64,000 nt of DNA, taken from positions 248,001 to 312,000 of the forward strand of contig CAJUHH010000002.1 in assembly GCA_910585965.1 (NCBI GenBank). The letters run 5' to 3'. The notes beneath the pieces are model-generated. The model was not told the DNA's origin. It made no database searches and was given only the letters and a program-made list of their open reading frames with translations. Positions 6,863 to 14,527 of the stretch are shown here, one piece after another (position 1 is the first letter of the stretch; each line of letters begins with the position of its first letter). The DNA comes from an uncultured Lachnospiraceae bacterium. Lineage in GTDB: Bacteria; Bacillota; Clostridia; Lachnospirales; Lachnospiraceae. The translations under genes and the position numbers were made by a program.

Positions 6863-8236
6863 ATGAGGAGAAGCATGGTTATTCACGGAGGCAATGAGTC
6901 AGAAGCCAATTTGGCGAATGCAGCAAGGCTGTTGGCTTTTGCGGCGGTTTTTTGCCTGTTGTGCTGCGGGTGCGGAGAAAGAGAAACACAACGGAAAGGG
7001 GCGGCAGGGCAGGAAACAGGGCAAAACGGAAACACGGCGGAAGACCTGATGCGCGAGGTCAGAGAGGGAAGAGGAGAAGCGGCGGAATATGAAACAACGG
7101 AAGCCCCGGAAGAAATTCTTTATGCGGATGCTACAGATTTTGCGGTCGAACTTCTGAAAGGGAATATGGCGGGAAAAAATGGGGATAATGTCATGGTGTC
7201 TCCGCTGTCCGTGATGACGGCCCTGGCGATGACGGCTAACGGGGCCCAAGGGGACACGCTGAACCAGATGCTTTCTGCTTTGGGGGAAAATCAGGATATG
7301 GACAGTTGGAACAGGAACCTGAAAGCGTGGGCGGAAGGGTTTGCCAGTATGGAGGAAACAAAGCTGGACATCGCGAACTCTGTATGGTTCCGGGACGATG
7401 AGCAGCTGGCATTGGAAAAAGGGTTTCTGGAAAGGAATGCTTTTTATTATGATGCCGATATTTACCAGATGCCGTTTCGCGGGGATGCCCTGGGGAACAT
7501 CAATGCATGGGTGGAAGAGAAGACCGGCGGGAAGGTAAAGAATATTCTGGACAAGATCGATGAGGATGCGGTCATGTATCTGGTGAATACCGTCGTTTTC
7601 GATGCAAAGTGGATGCGCCCTTATGAGGAATATCAGGTAAGCGAAGGAAGTTTTACAAACGCCATGGGGGAAAAAGAAAAAGTTTTTTATATGTATGCGA
7701 CGCAGAGCACATATATTGAGGATGAAAATGCAGTCGGTTTTGTCAAACCTTATAAGGAAGGTTTTTGTTTTGTGGCGATAAAGCCTGAGGAAGGAATAAG
7801 CCCGGAAGAGTATATGGAGTCCATGGACGGGGAGCATTTCCGGGAACTGTTGTCGGAAGCAAAGACAGAAGTGATCGTGGAGACCGGCCTTCCCAAATTC
7901 GAAGCGGAATATGAGGCGGATCTGGGCGGCATTCTGTCAGGGCTTGGAATGGAGGATGCCTTCAATCGGGAAAGGGCGGATTTCAGAGGAATGGGGGCTA
8001 TTCCGGATAAGAATATTTACATCAGCAAGGTAATCCATAGGACTTGCATTTCCGTGGGAGAGCTAGGCACGGAGGCGCTGGCGGCAACGGTGGAGGAATG
8101 CGTGGCCGAAGCGGCGGAGGAGCCGGATATGGAGATATACTATGTGTATCTGAGAAGTCCTTTTGTATATGCCATTGTGGAAAATGAAACAAATGTTCCT
8201 GTATTTATCGGTATTTTGAATACAGTGGATGGATAG
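6863..8236 (+). CDS. Lipoprotein serpin (serine protease inhibitor)
   Basis: 457 residues. The N-terminus has a hydrophobic segment ending in a lipobox-like LLCCGC, so the protein is probably lipid-anchored outside the membrane after a charged spacer. The rest is a serpin: 'VMVSPLSVMTALAMTANGAQGDT' near the start, and the hinge of the reactive loop 'LGTEALAATVE' near residue 402, rich in small residues as needed for an inhibitory serpin, followed by 'SPFVYAIVENET' and a C-terminal strand. It would trap host or microbial serine proteases; bacterial gut serpins are known to do so. Of the candidate starts, the ATG at 6863 is best spaced from GAGGAGG. The N-terminus contains copy 2 of a dispersed repeat. 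Confidence 0.88.
   Translation: MRRSMVIHGGNESEANLANAARLLAFAAVFCLLCCGCGERETQRKGAAGQETGQNGNTAEDLMREVREGRGEAAEYETTEAPEEILYADATDFAVELLKGNMAGKNGDNVMVSPLSVMTALAMTANGAQGDTLNQMLSALGENQDMDSWNRNLKAWAEGFASMEETKLDIANSVWFRDDEQLALEKGFLERNAFYYDADIYQMPFRGDALGNINAWVEEKTGGKVKNILDKIDEDAVMYLVNTVVFDAKWMRPYEEYQVSEGSFTNAMGEKEKVFYMYATQSTYIEDENAVGFVKPYKEGFCFVAIKPEEGISPEEYMESMDGEHFRELLSEAKTEVIVETGLPKFEAEYEADLGGILSGLGMEDAFNRERADFRGMGAIPDKNIYISKVIHRTCISVGELGTEALAATVEECVAEAAEEPDMEIYYVYLRSPFVYAIVENETNVPVFIGILNTVDG
6891..6945 (+). repeat. Short dispersed repeat, copy 2
   Basis: Inside the serpin signal-peptide coding region; matches 6121-6201 as GGCAATGAG, CAG and TTGGCGAATGC followed by TGTTGGCTTT. Copy 1 has about 30 extra bases in the middle. 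Confidence 0.5.
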
Positions 8237-8337
8237 AATCATAAAAAACCTGCCTATTTGGTATTCTCGCTTTGTGTCCTGTTCTTTTTGATGCCGCCGT
8301 GATACAGTTTTCGTGTAGAAAGGAGCATGGTTATTCG

Positions 8338-9285
8338 ATGGATCAGGAGAGGATTGGAAAGTGGATCGCCCTTTTGCGGAAGGAAAAGAGACTGACACAG
8401 GAGCAGCTTGCGGAACGCCTGGGAGTCAGCAACCGCAGCGTTTCCCGATGGGAAAACGGACGCAACATGCCGGACTTTTCTCTTTTATGGGATATCGCCA
8501 GGGAGTTGGACGTAACTGTCCCGGAGCTTTTAAATGGAAAACGGATGGAAAAAGAGGCGAATGTGGAAGTCCTGGGCAGCGTGGATGTGCTTCTTGCCTG
8601 GTCAGGCCGGGAGAAGCAAAGCAAGGCCAAAAGGCTCGGGGGTTATTTCGGAGCCGGGATGGTCTGTCTGCTTCTGGCTCTTGGACAGTCGCAGTTCGGG
8701 ATTTTGTCCATTCTGTTTCCTGACAGGGCGGACGGCCGGCTGACGGGAACCTTCGCGGTACTCGGCATAGTGCTGGAATTGGCCGGTTTTGCTTGTAACC
8801 GTCAGAATGCCCTTCTTACACGAAAAGAGATCGAATTATTGTCAAAGAATGCAGGAGGTGTCAGGATGAGGGATGCACAGGAAATGCTGCGTTTTGCGCA
8901 GAAATACAGAACAACGGATAAAAAGAATTACCGGGCCGCATTTGCGAAAGTGGAGAAAGAATTGGAAGAAGGCGAATCAGTGATTTTTTCGGCCATTATG
9001 GAGGAATATTCTAGAAATGAATGGCAGATGATGTGGCATACGGTTCTGGCAGTTACGGAGAAGAGGCTTTTGATTGGCGGGGAGAGGATGAAAGGAATTC
9101 TGCTGCCCGTCTATGAGACGGAGAGTTATTTGCTTGGCGATATTGCAAAGATCGGCCGGTCGGGGTCGGCGCTTGTGATCCGGATTCCAAGAGAGGAACT
9201 GAAAATACAAGCCGGAAATGCAGACGCTGCGGATCAAATTGAGAAGGAGCTTCGGAAAGCGGTGGGGATGGAGCACGAAACATGA
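8338..9285 (+). CDS. HTH-XRE protein with membrane segments and a bPH-like C-terminal domain
   Basis: 315 residues. Residues 1-65 are a Cro/CI helix-turn-helix ('LTQEQLAERLGVSNRSVSRWENG'). A linker leads to two hydrophobic segments around residues 105-150. The C-terminal third ('VLAVTEKRLLIGGERMKG' through 'IEKELRKAV') looks like a bacterial pleckstrin-homology (YokE/bPH) domain. A regulator tied to the membrane is unusual but recurs in Firmicutes. The ATG at 8338 begins the HTH correctly; upstream in-frame codons lack a ribosome site. Target and signal unknown. Confidence 0.75.
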   Translation: MDQERIGKWIALLRKEKRLTQEQLAERLGVSNRSVSRWENGRNMPDFSLLWDIARELDVTVPELLNGKRMEKEANVEVLGSVDVLLAWSGREKQSKAKRLGGYFGAGMVCLLLALGQSQFGILSILFPDRADGRLTGTFAVLGIVLELAGFACNRQNALLTRKEIELLSKNAGGVRMRDAQEMLRFAQKYRTTDKKNYRAAFAKVEKELEEGESVIFSAIMEEYSRNEWQMMWHTVLAVTEKRLLIGGERMKGILLPVYETESYLLGDIAKIGRSGSALVIRIPREELKIQAGNADAADQIEKELRKAVGMEHET

Positions 9286-9311
9286 TAAGGAAGTAATTTT
9301 ATTCCAATAGG

Positions 9312-9335
9312 CGACATAGCTGAAAAGCTATGTCG
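9312..9335. terminator. 10-bp perfect hairpin between convergent genes
   Basis: CGACATAGCT, GAAA loop, AGCTATGTCG. It lies between the membrane HTH gene (+) and the RloB-like gene (-). It lacks a long T-run on either strand, so terminator function is probable but not certain. Confidence 0.5.
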
Positions 9336-9364
9336 TCCTGCTGATATGAGGAATAAGAAGCTGT

Positions 9365-9911
9365 TTATGTATGAAAGTTACTTACTACTTCAAAAAATTC
9401 ATTTATGTTTGAACCTTTTCTTCCTAATTTATCCCAATCATAAATAGTGGAAATTTTTATTTCATATTGCTTTTGGTTAATGGAGTAATTGTTAATAACA
9501 AAACAATTTTCTTTTCTTAGCAATGACAGCATTTTGTCCTTTATATATTGGAGTATGCAGACAAGCAATATATTCAAAATCAGGATAGTTGATAACTAGA
9601 AAATGTGGAATTCTCCCGCTCCGATTTTGCAAAATGCAATATTCTAAAAGCTCTCGTAGATTTTTCCTTTCGCCCTCATCTGCTATGGCACGGTCTCCGT
9701 CAATAATGATAAATTTCGCTAAACAATTGGCAGTTCCGTCAATTTTGATTTGTTCAAGAAAGTTGCTATAGCCGCCGCCTTTCATATTTACTAGTTTAAG
9801 AGCAATCGATAATTTTTTCTGCCGCCGCATTTCGTCTATATAATGATATTCCGTATCTCCTTCACAAAAAACTTTGAAGTTCTTCTTTGTTACACGTGTT
9901 TTCCTACTCAA
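9365..9911 (-). pseudogene. rloB: RloB-like (TOPRIM-type) protein gene, apparently frameshifted
   Basis: The first 139 codons (9911-9492) match the RloB family: 'FKVFCEGDTEYHYI' and 'AKFIIIDGDRAI' give the acidic residues of a TOPRIM-like centre, then 'PDFEYIACLHTP'. The frame then ends at TAA. The next frame continues the family's end, 'TIYDWDKLGRKGSNINEFFEVV', up to 9365. Joined, the two give about 180 residues, the normal RloB size. The shift must lie between about 9500 and 9560; an A-rich stretch (AAGAAAAGAAAATTG on the minus strand) is a likely slip site. It starts with TTG at 9911, overlapping the RloA stop by 8 bases. It could be a sequencing error, a true pseudogene, or recoding. Confidence 0.7.
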
Positions 9912-11172
9912 TGGATGTACCCCCTAAAATACCTTTCATATAAAATTCATATATTTTAGTAGTTTCATATCGTATTTCTGGAAAATCTGCTAACGAGTAT
10001 AATTCTGACTCTAAAGTTTCAATATCTTTTGTGATAAAATAGATTTGTTCTTTCATGTAATTCTTTAAATCGAGATGCAAAACATTGTGTGTAGTGAAGA
10101 TAAATTGTCCAAAGTGTTTTTTCCCGCAGATATAAGAAATAACTTTGTCTGATAAAATAGGATTTAACACTCGATCCATTTCATCTGCAAAGACAATTTT
10201 ATTTTCATATACGACTTTAAAAATCTGAACCGCCCATGCAAAGAATTCACGAACACCGTTCGAATCCTGTGAAAGTTCTCTGGAAAATGTACTGCCGTCC
10301 TGTTTCTTCCTGACTATCATTGTTTTTGAAAACGGCTTTTCTTCATCCACTTTGAAATCTATAATGCTATGATCGATCATTCTAAAAATATCTAAATATC
10401 TTTCATCATGTAAGATACGAAAATCCTCTTCTTCGCCTTTCATAGATTTATAAATGTCGTAATTTATCATATTCGTTTCGGGGCATAAATCATTTTTTAT
10501 CCAGTTTGTGAAAGCGATGGCATGTTCATTGCCTAACATTGCAAACTTAGTGATAGTTAATCCGAGTGATTTTTCTTTATTGGCGGCTTTTTCCAGCGAC
10601 TCGCCTATTTTATTTTCAGATTCCGGCCCGTTCAAAAGATATGAGATTGTTGCCTGGGTATGGCACTTATTGCTACTTGTGCATTGGTTTTCATTTTCGC
10701 ATTCGATCGTGTAGTCTTTTCTTTCCATCGAAAAAATTTTTTTATATTTATTTTTTGCTTGATTCTTAAAATAAAAGGCTTCTTTTACAATCCCTACAAA
10801 ATCTATTTCCAATTGATAGAGATATAAGGTATCCCTTTCTAGGAATATCTCGATATTGAAAGATTGTAAGGTCGTATTCTTCTTAGGGCAAAAATCATGA
10901 TTGTTATTCGCATTTACAATATTCCTATATGCTTTTACCGCTTCAGTCTCTAAAAAGAAAGATTGCAGATAGGACAAACTTCTGACAAAGTTAGATTTTC
11001 CTCCTGCGTTTTCACCAATTATTACAGCAGTTTTCAACACATCAATTCCGATATCCGAAGAAATATAATTGTTTGGAAATCTGTTTTTTACTTTTGTCTT
11101 TGGTGCCAACATGGAAAATTCTACATTTTCTCGAAAGGACATAAAGTTCTGGAATTTATAATTAAGTATCAT
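9904..11172 (-). CDS. rloA: RloA-like AAA ATPase (abortive-infection/OLD-type partner of RloB)
   Basis: 422 residues from the ATG at 11172, which has GGAGGG at good spacing; the in-frame codon at 11211 lacks one. The protein begins 'MILNYKFQNFMSF', the SMC-like N-terminal strand of AAA_15/RloA proteins. Walker A is GENAGGKS (residues 53-60) and Walker B is in 'KIVFADEMDRVL', with 'FIFTTHNVLHLDL' after it. RloA-RloB pairs are known next to restriction systems and are thought to be nuclease-ATPase defence modules. Here the pair is translationally coupled. Sequence is AT-rich compared with neighbours, suggesting transfer. Confidence 0.8.
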   Translation of the reverse strand: MILNYKFQNFMSFRENVEFSMLAPKTKVKNRFPNNYISSDIGIDVLKTAVIIGENAGGKSNFVRSLSYLQSFFLETEAVKAYRNIVNANNNHDFCPKKNTTLQSFNIEIFLERDTLYLYQLEIDFVGIVKEAFYFKNQAKNKYKKIFSMERKDYTIECENENQCTSSNKCHTQATISYLLNGPESENKIGESLEKAANKEKSLGLTITKFAMLGNEHAIAFTNWIKNDLCPETNMINYDIYKSMKGEEEDFRILHDERYLDIFRMIDHSIIDFKVDEEKPFSKTMIVRKKQDGSTFSRELSQDSNGVREFFAWAVQIFKVVYENKIVFADEMDRVLNPILSDKVISYICGKKHFGQFIFTTHNVLHLDLKNYMKEQIYFITKDIETLESELYSLADFPEIRYETTKIYEFYMKGILGGTSIE

Positions 11173-11223
11173 GGAACCCTCCAAAGTCAATTTTTTGTTT
11201 TGTGCCACCATTTATATTATTGT

Positions 11224-11252
11224 ATCATATACAATATAAATAGTAAAATCAA
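11224..11252 (-). promoter_or_regulatory. Promoter of the RloA-RloB genes
   Basis: Minus strand TTGATT (11252-11247), 17-bp spacer, TATGAT (11229-11224), about 52 bases before the chosen RloA start. Confidence 0.6.
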
Positions 11253-11361
11253 ATTTTTGTTTTAATAAGCATATCCGTTTTGGGGCAAAAATATAACAAA
11301 ATGGAAATGGTATCTTATTCATATGCCCTATGCCCAAATTGGTTTCCATGGTATTTTTTAG

Positions 11362-11390
11362 TTGCCATATGCCGGCCAATATGATAGAAT
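11362..11390 (+). promoter_or_regulatory. Promoter of the threonine-branch operon
   Basis: TTGCCA (11362-11367), 17-bp spacer, TAGAAT (11385-11390). It overlaps the upstream extension of the ACT gene's frame, supporting the later start at 11479. Confidence 0.6.
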
Positions 11391-11478
11391 ATCTTTCGGT
11401 GACATACAGATGTACGTTAAGGAGATACATTCCCGTACATCTTTTTTGGCGCTATATAAGGAAGCACAGGTGTATGAT

Positions 11479-11922
11479 ATGGATACCACGAGCGGTTATT
11501 TTGTTGTAAAGAAAAAAGCGGTGCCGGAGGTACTTTTAAAGGTGGTGGAAGCCAAAAGGCTTTTGGAGACGGGCAGGGCGGCGAGCGTTCATGAGGCGAC
11601 GGAGCGGCTGGGGGTAAGCCGCAGTTCTTTTTATAAATATAAGGACGATATTTTCCCGTTCCATGACAGTTCCCAGGGAACGACGATTACGCTGACGCTG
11701 CAGATCAATGATGAGCCGGGGCTTCTGTCGGATGTATTAAAAGTGATCGCGGACTTCAGAGCCAATATTTTGACGATCCATCAGAGCATCCCGATCAACG
11801 GGATCGCGTCGCTCAGCATCAGCGTCCAGGTTCTTCCGGCAACGGGGGATATGTCGCGGATGCTGGAAGTGCTGGAGCGGCAGGAAGGCGTGCATGATGT
11901 GAAAGTTTTGTCCAAAACTTAA
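11479..11922 (+). CDS. pheB: PheB-like ACT-domain protein (UPF0735)
   Basis: 147 residues, exactly the size of Bacillus PheB-type proteins. An N-terminal helix-turn-helix-like part ('ASVHEATERLGVSRSSFYKYKD') is followed by an ACT domain ('ITLTLQINDEPGLLSDVLKVIADFRANI'). ACT domains bind amino acids. Its place 20 bases before hom suggests it senses or tunes flux through the aspartate pathway; in other Firmicutes it also precedes hom. The frame is open to 11362, but that codon is in the promoter. An AGGTG site lies just before the ATG at 11479. Confidence 0.82.
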   Translation: MDTTSGYFVVKKKAVPEVLLKVVEAKRLLETGRAASVHEATERLGVSRSSFYKYKDDIFPFHDSSQGTTITLTLQINDEPGLLSDVLKVIADFRANILTIHQSIPINGIASLSISVQVLPATGDMSRMLEVLERQEGVHDVKVLSKT

Positions 11923-11942
11923 CAAGGAGGAAGGAAGAAAAA

Positions 11943-13151
11943 ATGATAAATGTAGCGGTATTAGGATATGGAACGGTAGGAAGCGGAGTAGTAGAGGTTA
12001 TTGAAAAGAATAAGGAAGAGATCAATAAAAAATCGGGGGAAAACCTGAACATTAAATATATCCTTGATTTGCGGGATTTTCCTGGCGACCCGTATGAAGA
12101 CAAGGTCGTGCATGACGTGGAAGTGATTATGAATGACCCGGAGATTCAGGTGATCTGCGAAACGATGGGGGGGATTCACCCGGCCTATGAGTTTTCCAAG
12201 AGGGCGATCCTGCAGGGGAAGAGCGTCTGCACTTCGAATAAAGAGCTGGTGGCCAACCATGGGCCGGAGCTGATCCGCCTGGCGAAGGAACATAAATGCA
12301 ATTATTTGTTCGAGGCCAGCGTGGGCGGCGGGATTCCGATTATCCGGCCGATCAATTATTCCCTGACGGCGGAAAAGATTGACGGGATTACAGGAATTTT
12401 AAACGGTACGACGAATTATATTCTGTCTAAAATGGCGGCAGAAGGAGCAGGCTTTGAAGAGGTATTAAAGGAAGCTCAGGAAAAAGGTTATGCGGAGAGA
12501 AATCCGGAAGCGGATGTGGAAGGTTACGATGCCTGCCGCAAGATTGCGATCCTTTCTTCATTGATGACGGGAAAAAATGTGAAATATGAGGATATTTATA
12601 CGGAAGGAATTACGAAGATTACGGCGGAAGATTTCGTATATGCGCGGGCGCTGGACCGCTCCATTAAATTGCTGGCTATGAGCCGGGAATGCGAGGACGG
12701 CAGTTTTTATGCCATGGTCGCTCCGTTTATGATTCCGATGAGCCATCCCTTGTACAGCGTGACCGGCGTGTTTAACGCGGTATTTGTCCATGGCAATATG
12801 CTGGGGGATTCCATGTATTACGGCCGGGGCGCGGGCAAGCTCCCGACGGCGAGCGCCGTCGTGTCAGACGTGGTGGACTGTGCAAGGCATATCGGCAAGA
12901 CGATTATGTGTTTCTGGGATGACGAGGATGTCAAACAGACGAATGTGGACAATATCAGGCATCGCTTTTTTGTCCGTACGAAGGCAGGGCTGGAAAAAGA
13001 AGCGGTGGATATTTTCGGCCTGATCCGGGTAGTGGTGGCGGACGTGAAAGACGAGTATGCATTTATTACGGAAGAGATGAGCGAAAAGGAATTTAATGAA
13101 AAAGCGGAAAAACTGGGCTGTGTTTTGAATAGAATAAGACTGGAAGGCTAG
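11943..13151 (+). CDS. hom: Homoserine dehydrogenase
   Basis: Reduces aspartate semialdehyde to homoserine, the branch point to threonine and methionine. The 402-residue protein has an N-terminal NAD(P) fold (GYGTVGSGV at about 8-16), the catalytic domain signature 'GILNGTTNYILSKM', and 'AERNPEADVEGYDACRKI' with the conserved acidic and lysine residues. The C-terminal 60 to 70 residues look like a short ACT-type regulatory domain. AAGGAGGAAGG precedes the ATG. It lies between the PheB-like gene and a probable homoserine kinase. Confidence 0.93.
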   Translation: MINVAVLGYGTVGSGVVEVIEKNKEEINKKSGENLNIKYILDLRDFPGDPYEDKVVHDVEVIMNDPEIQVICETMGGIHPAYEFSKRAILQGKSVCTSNKELVANHGPELIRLAKEHKCNYLFEASVGGGIPIIRPINYSLTAEKIDGITGILNGTTNYILSKMAAEGAGFEEVLKEAQEKGYAERNPEADVEGYDACRKIAILSSLMTGKNVKYEDIYTEGITKITAEDFVYARALDRSIKLLAMSRECEDGSFYAMVAPFMIPMSHPLYSVTGVFNAVFVHGNMLGDSMYYGRGAGKLPTASAVVSDVVDCARHIGKTIMCFWDDEDVKQTNVDNIRHRFFVRTKAGLEKEAVDIFGLIRVVVADVKDEYAFITEEMSEKEFNEKAEKLGCVLNRIRLEG

Positions 13152-13232
13152 TGTGAAGAGAAGTTCCAAGGCTTGCACCAGTGGGTGCTTCGCCAAGAAC
13201 TTCTAGGGTTCGTAACGAACCGCTCTTCACAC
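13151..13232 (+). other. Structured element: branched inverted repeats after hom
   Basis: The outer arms GTGTGAAGAG (13151-13160) and CTCTTCACAC (13223-13232) pair perfectly and enclose two further stems: AAGTTC/GAACTT (13161-13166/13197-13202, itself enclosing a GCACC/GGGTGC hairpin) and GGTTCG/CGAACC (13207-13212/13216-13221). The result is a three-way junction drawn from DNA pairing alone. It may be an RNA structure, an attenuator or a mobile palindrome. Confidence 0.6.
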
Positions 13233-13233
13233 T

Positions 13234-13260
13234 GAAGAACGCCAAAACGCGGCGTTCTTC
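13234..13260 (+). other. 10-bp perfect hairpin before the phosphoglycerate-mutase-like gene
   Basis: GAAGAACGCC (13234-13243) pairs with GGCGTTCTTC (13251-13260) around AAAACGC. It directly follows the branched element and ends about 9 bases before the GGAGGAG ribosome site. There is no T-run, so it is not a usual terminator. Confidence 0.6.
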
Positions 13261-13280
13261 TCATGCGGTGGAGGAGAGAT

Positions 13281-14489
13281 ATGGGAATGAAATATATTAT
13301 TGTGCTTGGGGACGGGATGGCGGATGAGCCGATCGAGAGTCTGGGAGGGAAGACTCCCCTTGCTTTTGCAAAGACTCCTACGATGGACAGGCTGAGCAAG
13401 ATGTCGCAGATCGGGATGGTGCATACGATACCGGAAGGGATGAAGCCCGGTTCCGATACGGCGAACCTGGCGGTACTCGGCTATGATCCGGCGGTCTATT
13501 ATTCGGGGCGCTCTCCGCTGGAAGCGCTCAGCATCGGGGTGGCGATGAAGGAAACGGATGTTGCGCTGCGCTGCAATATCGTCACTATTTCGGAGGAAGA
13601 GGAAGCTTTTGAAGAAAAAAAGATCATCGACCACAGTTCCGGCGAAATCAGCACGGAGGACTGCGCCGTCTTGCTGGAGGCAGTAAGGAAGGAACTGGAA
13701 ACGGATACATACCGTTTTTATGTGGGAACGAGCTACCGCCATTGTCTGATCTGGGACAGGGGAGAAGTGGTGGAACTGACGCCTCCCCACGATGTGCTGG
13801 GACAGACGATCGGGCAGTATCTGCCAGAAGATGAAACGCTGCGGGCAATGATGAAGCGCAGCTATGATATATTGGCAAGCCACCCGATCAACCAGGAGAG
13901 GAAAAAGAAGGGATTAAATCCCGCCAACTGCTGCTGGTTTTGGGGGGCGGGAACGAAGCCGAAGCTGGATTCATTTGAGAAAAAAACGGGGAAAAAGGGA
14001 ATGATGGTTTCGGCGGTGGACTTGCTGAAAGGGATCGCCGCAGGGGCCGGCATGGGCGTCAGCCAGGTAGAGGGGGCGAATGGCGGTTTACATACCAACT
14101 ATGAAGGCAAGGTACAGGCCGCTTTGAAAGCTTTGCTGGAAGACGGCTATGATTTTGCTTATATCCATGTGGAAGCTCCCGATGAAATGGGGCATCAGGG
14201 AAGCGTGGAAAGAAAAGTACAGGCTATCGAATATCTGGATGAAAGGGTGTTGAAACCATTGACGGAATGTCTGGATAACAGCTATGCGGACTACCGCCTG
14301 ATGGTATTGCCGGACCATCCGACGCCCATACGGGTGCGCACCCATACGGCGGACAGCGTGCCTTACATGCTGTATGACAGCACTATGCCTCTTGAAAGGG
14401 ACTGGGATTATAACGAAGAGGCAGGAAAAAAAAGCGGGAATTATGAGGAGCAGGGATATCGGTTGATCGGACACTTTTTGGAGTCTTGA
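13281..14489 (+). CDS. ApgM-type phosphoglycerate mutase homologue, probable homoserine kinase
   Basis: 402 residues of the archaeal-type cofactor-independent phosphoglycerate mutase/alkaline-phosphatase superfamily. Metal- and phosphate-site motifs are visible: 'VLGDGMAD' at the start, 'GSDTANLAVLGYDP' (nucleophile region), 'HVEAPDEMGHQG' and 'VLPDHPTPIRVRTHT'. Members placed beside hom and aspartokinase form the group called 'proposed homoserine kinase' (TIGR02535). No GHMP-type thrB is present in this cluster, so that role is likely here. The ATG at 13281 has GGAGGAG five bases upstream; an in-frame codon at 13263 lies before that site. Confidence 0.78.
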   Translation: MGMKYIIVLGDGMADEPIESLGGKTPLAFAKTPTMDRLSKMSQIGMVHTIPEGMKPGSDTANLAVLGYDPAVYYSGRSPLEALSIGVAMKETDVALRCNIVTISEEEEAFEEKKIIDHSSGEISTEDCAVLLEAVRKELETDTYRFYVGTSYRHCLIWDRGEVVELTPPHDVLGQTIGQYLPEDETLRAMMKRSYDILASHPINQERKKKGLNPANCCWFWGAGTKPKLDSFEKKTGKKGMMVSAVDLLKGIAAGAGMGVSQVEGANGGLHTNYEGKVQAALKALLEDGYDFAYIHVEAPDEMGHQGSVERKVQAIEYLDERVLKPLTECLDNSYADYRLMVLPDHPTPIRVRTHTADSVPYMLYDSTMPLERDWDYNEEAGKKSGNYEEQGYRLIGHFLES

Positions 14490-14527
14490 TCATATAAAAT
14501 TAGAAAAGGCAGAACGGAGAAAATATT

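Noticed and set aside
11362..11478. N-terminal extension of the PheB-like protein
   Set aside because: The upstream start codon overlaps the predicted promoter, and the start at 11479 gives the family length of 147 residues.
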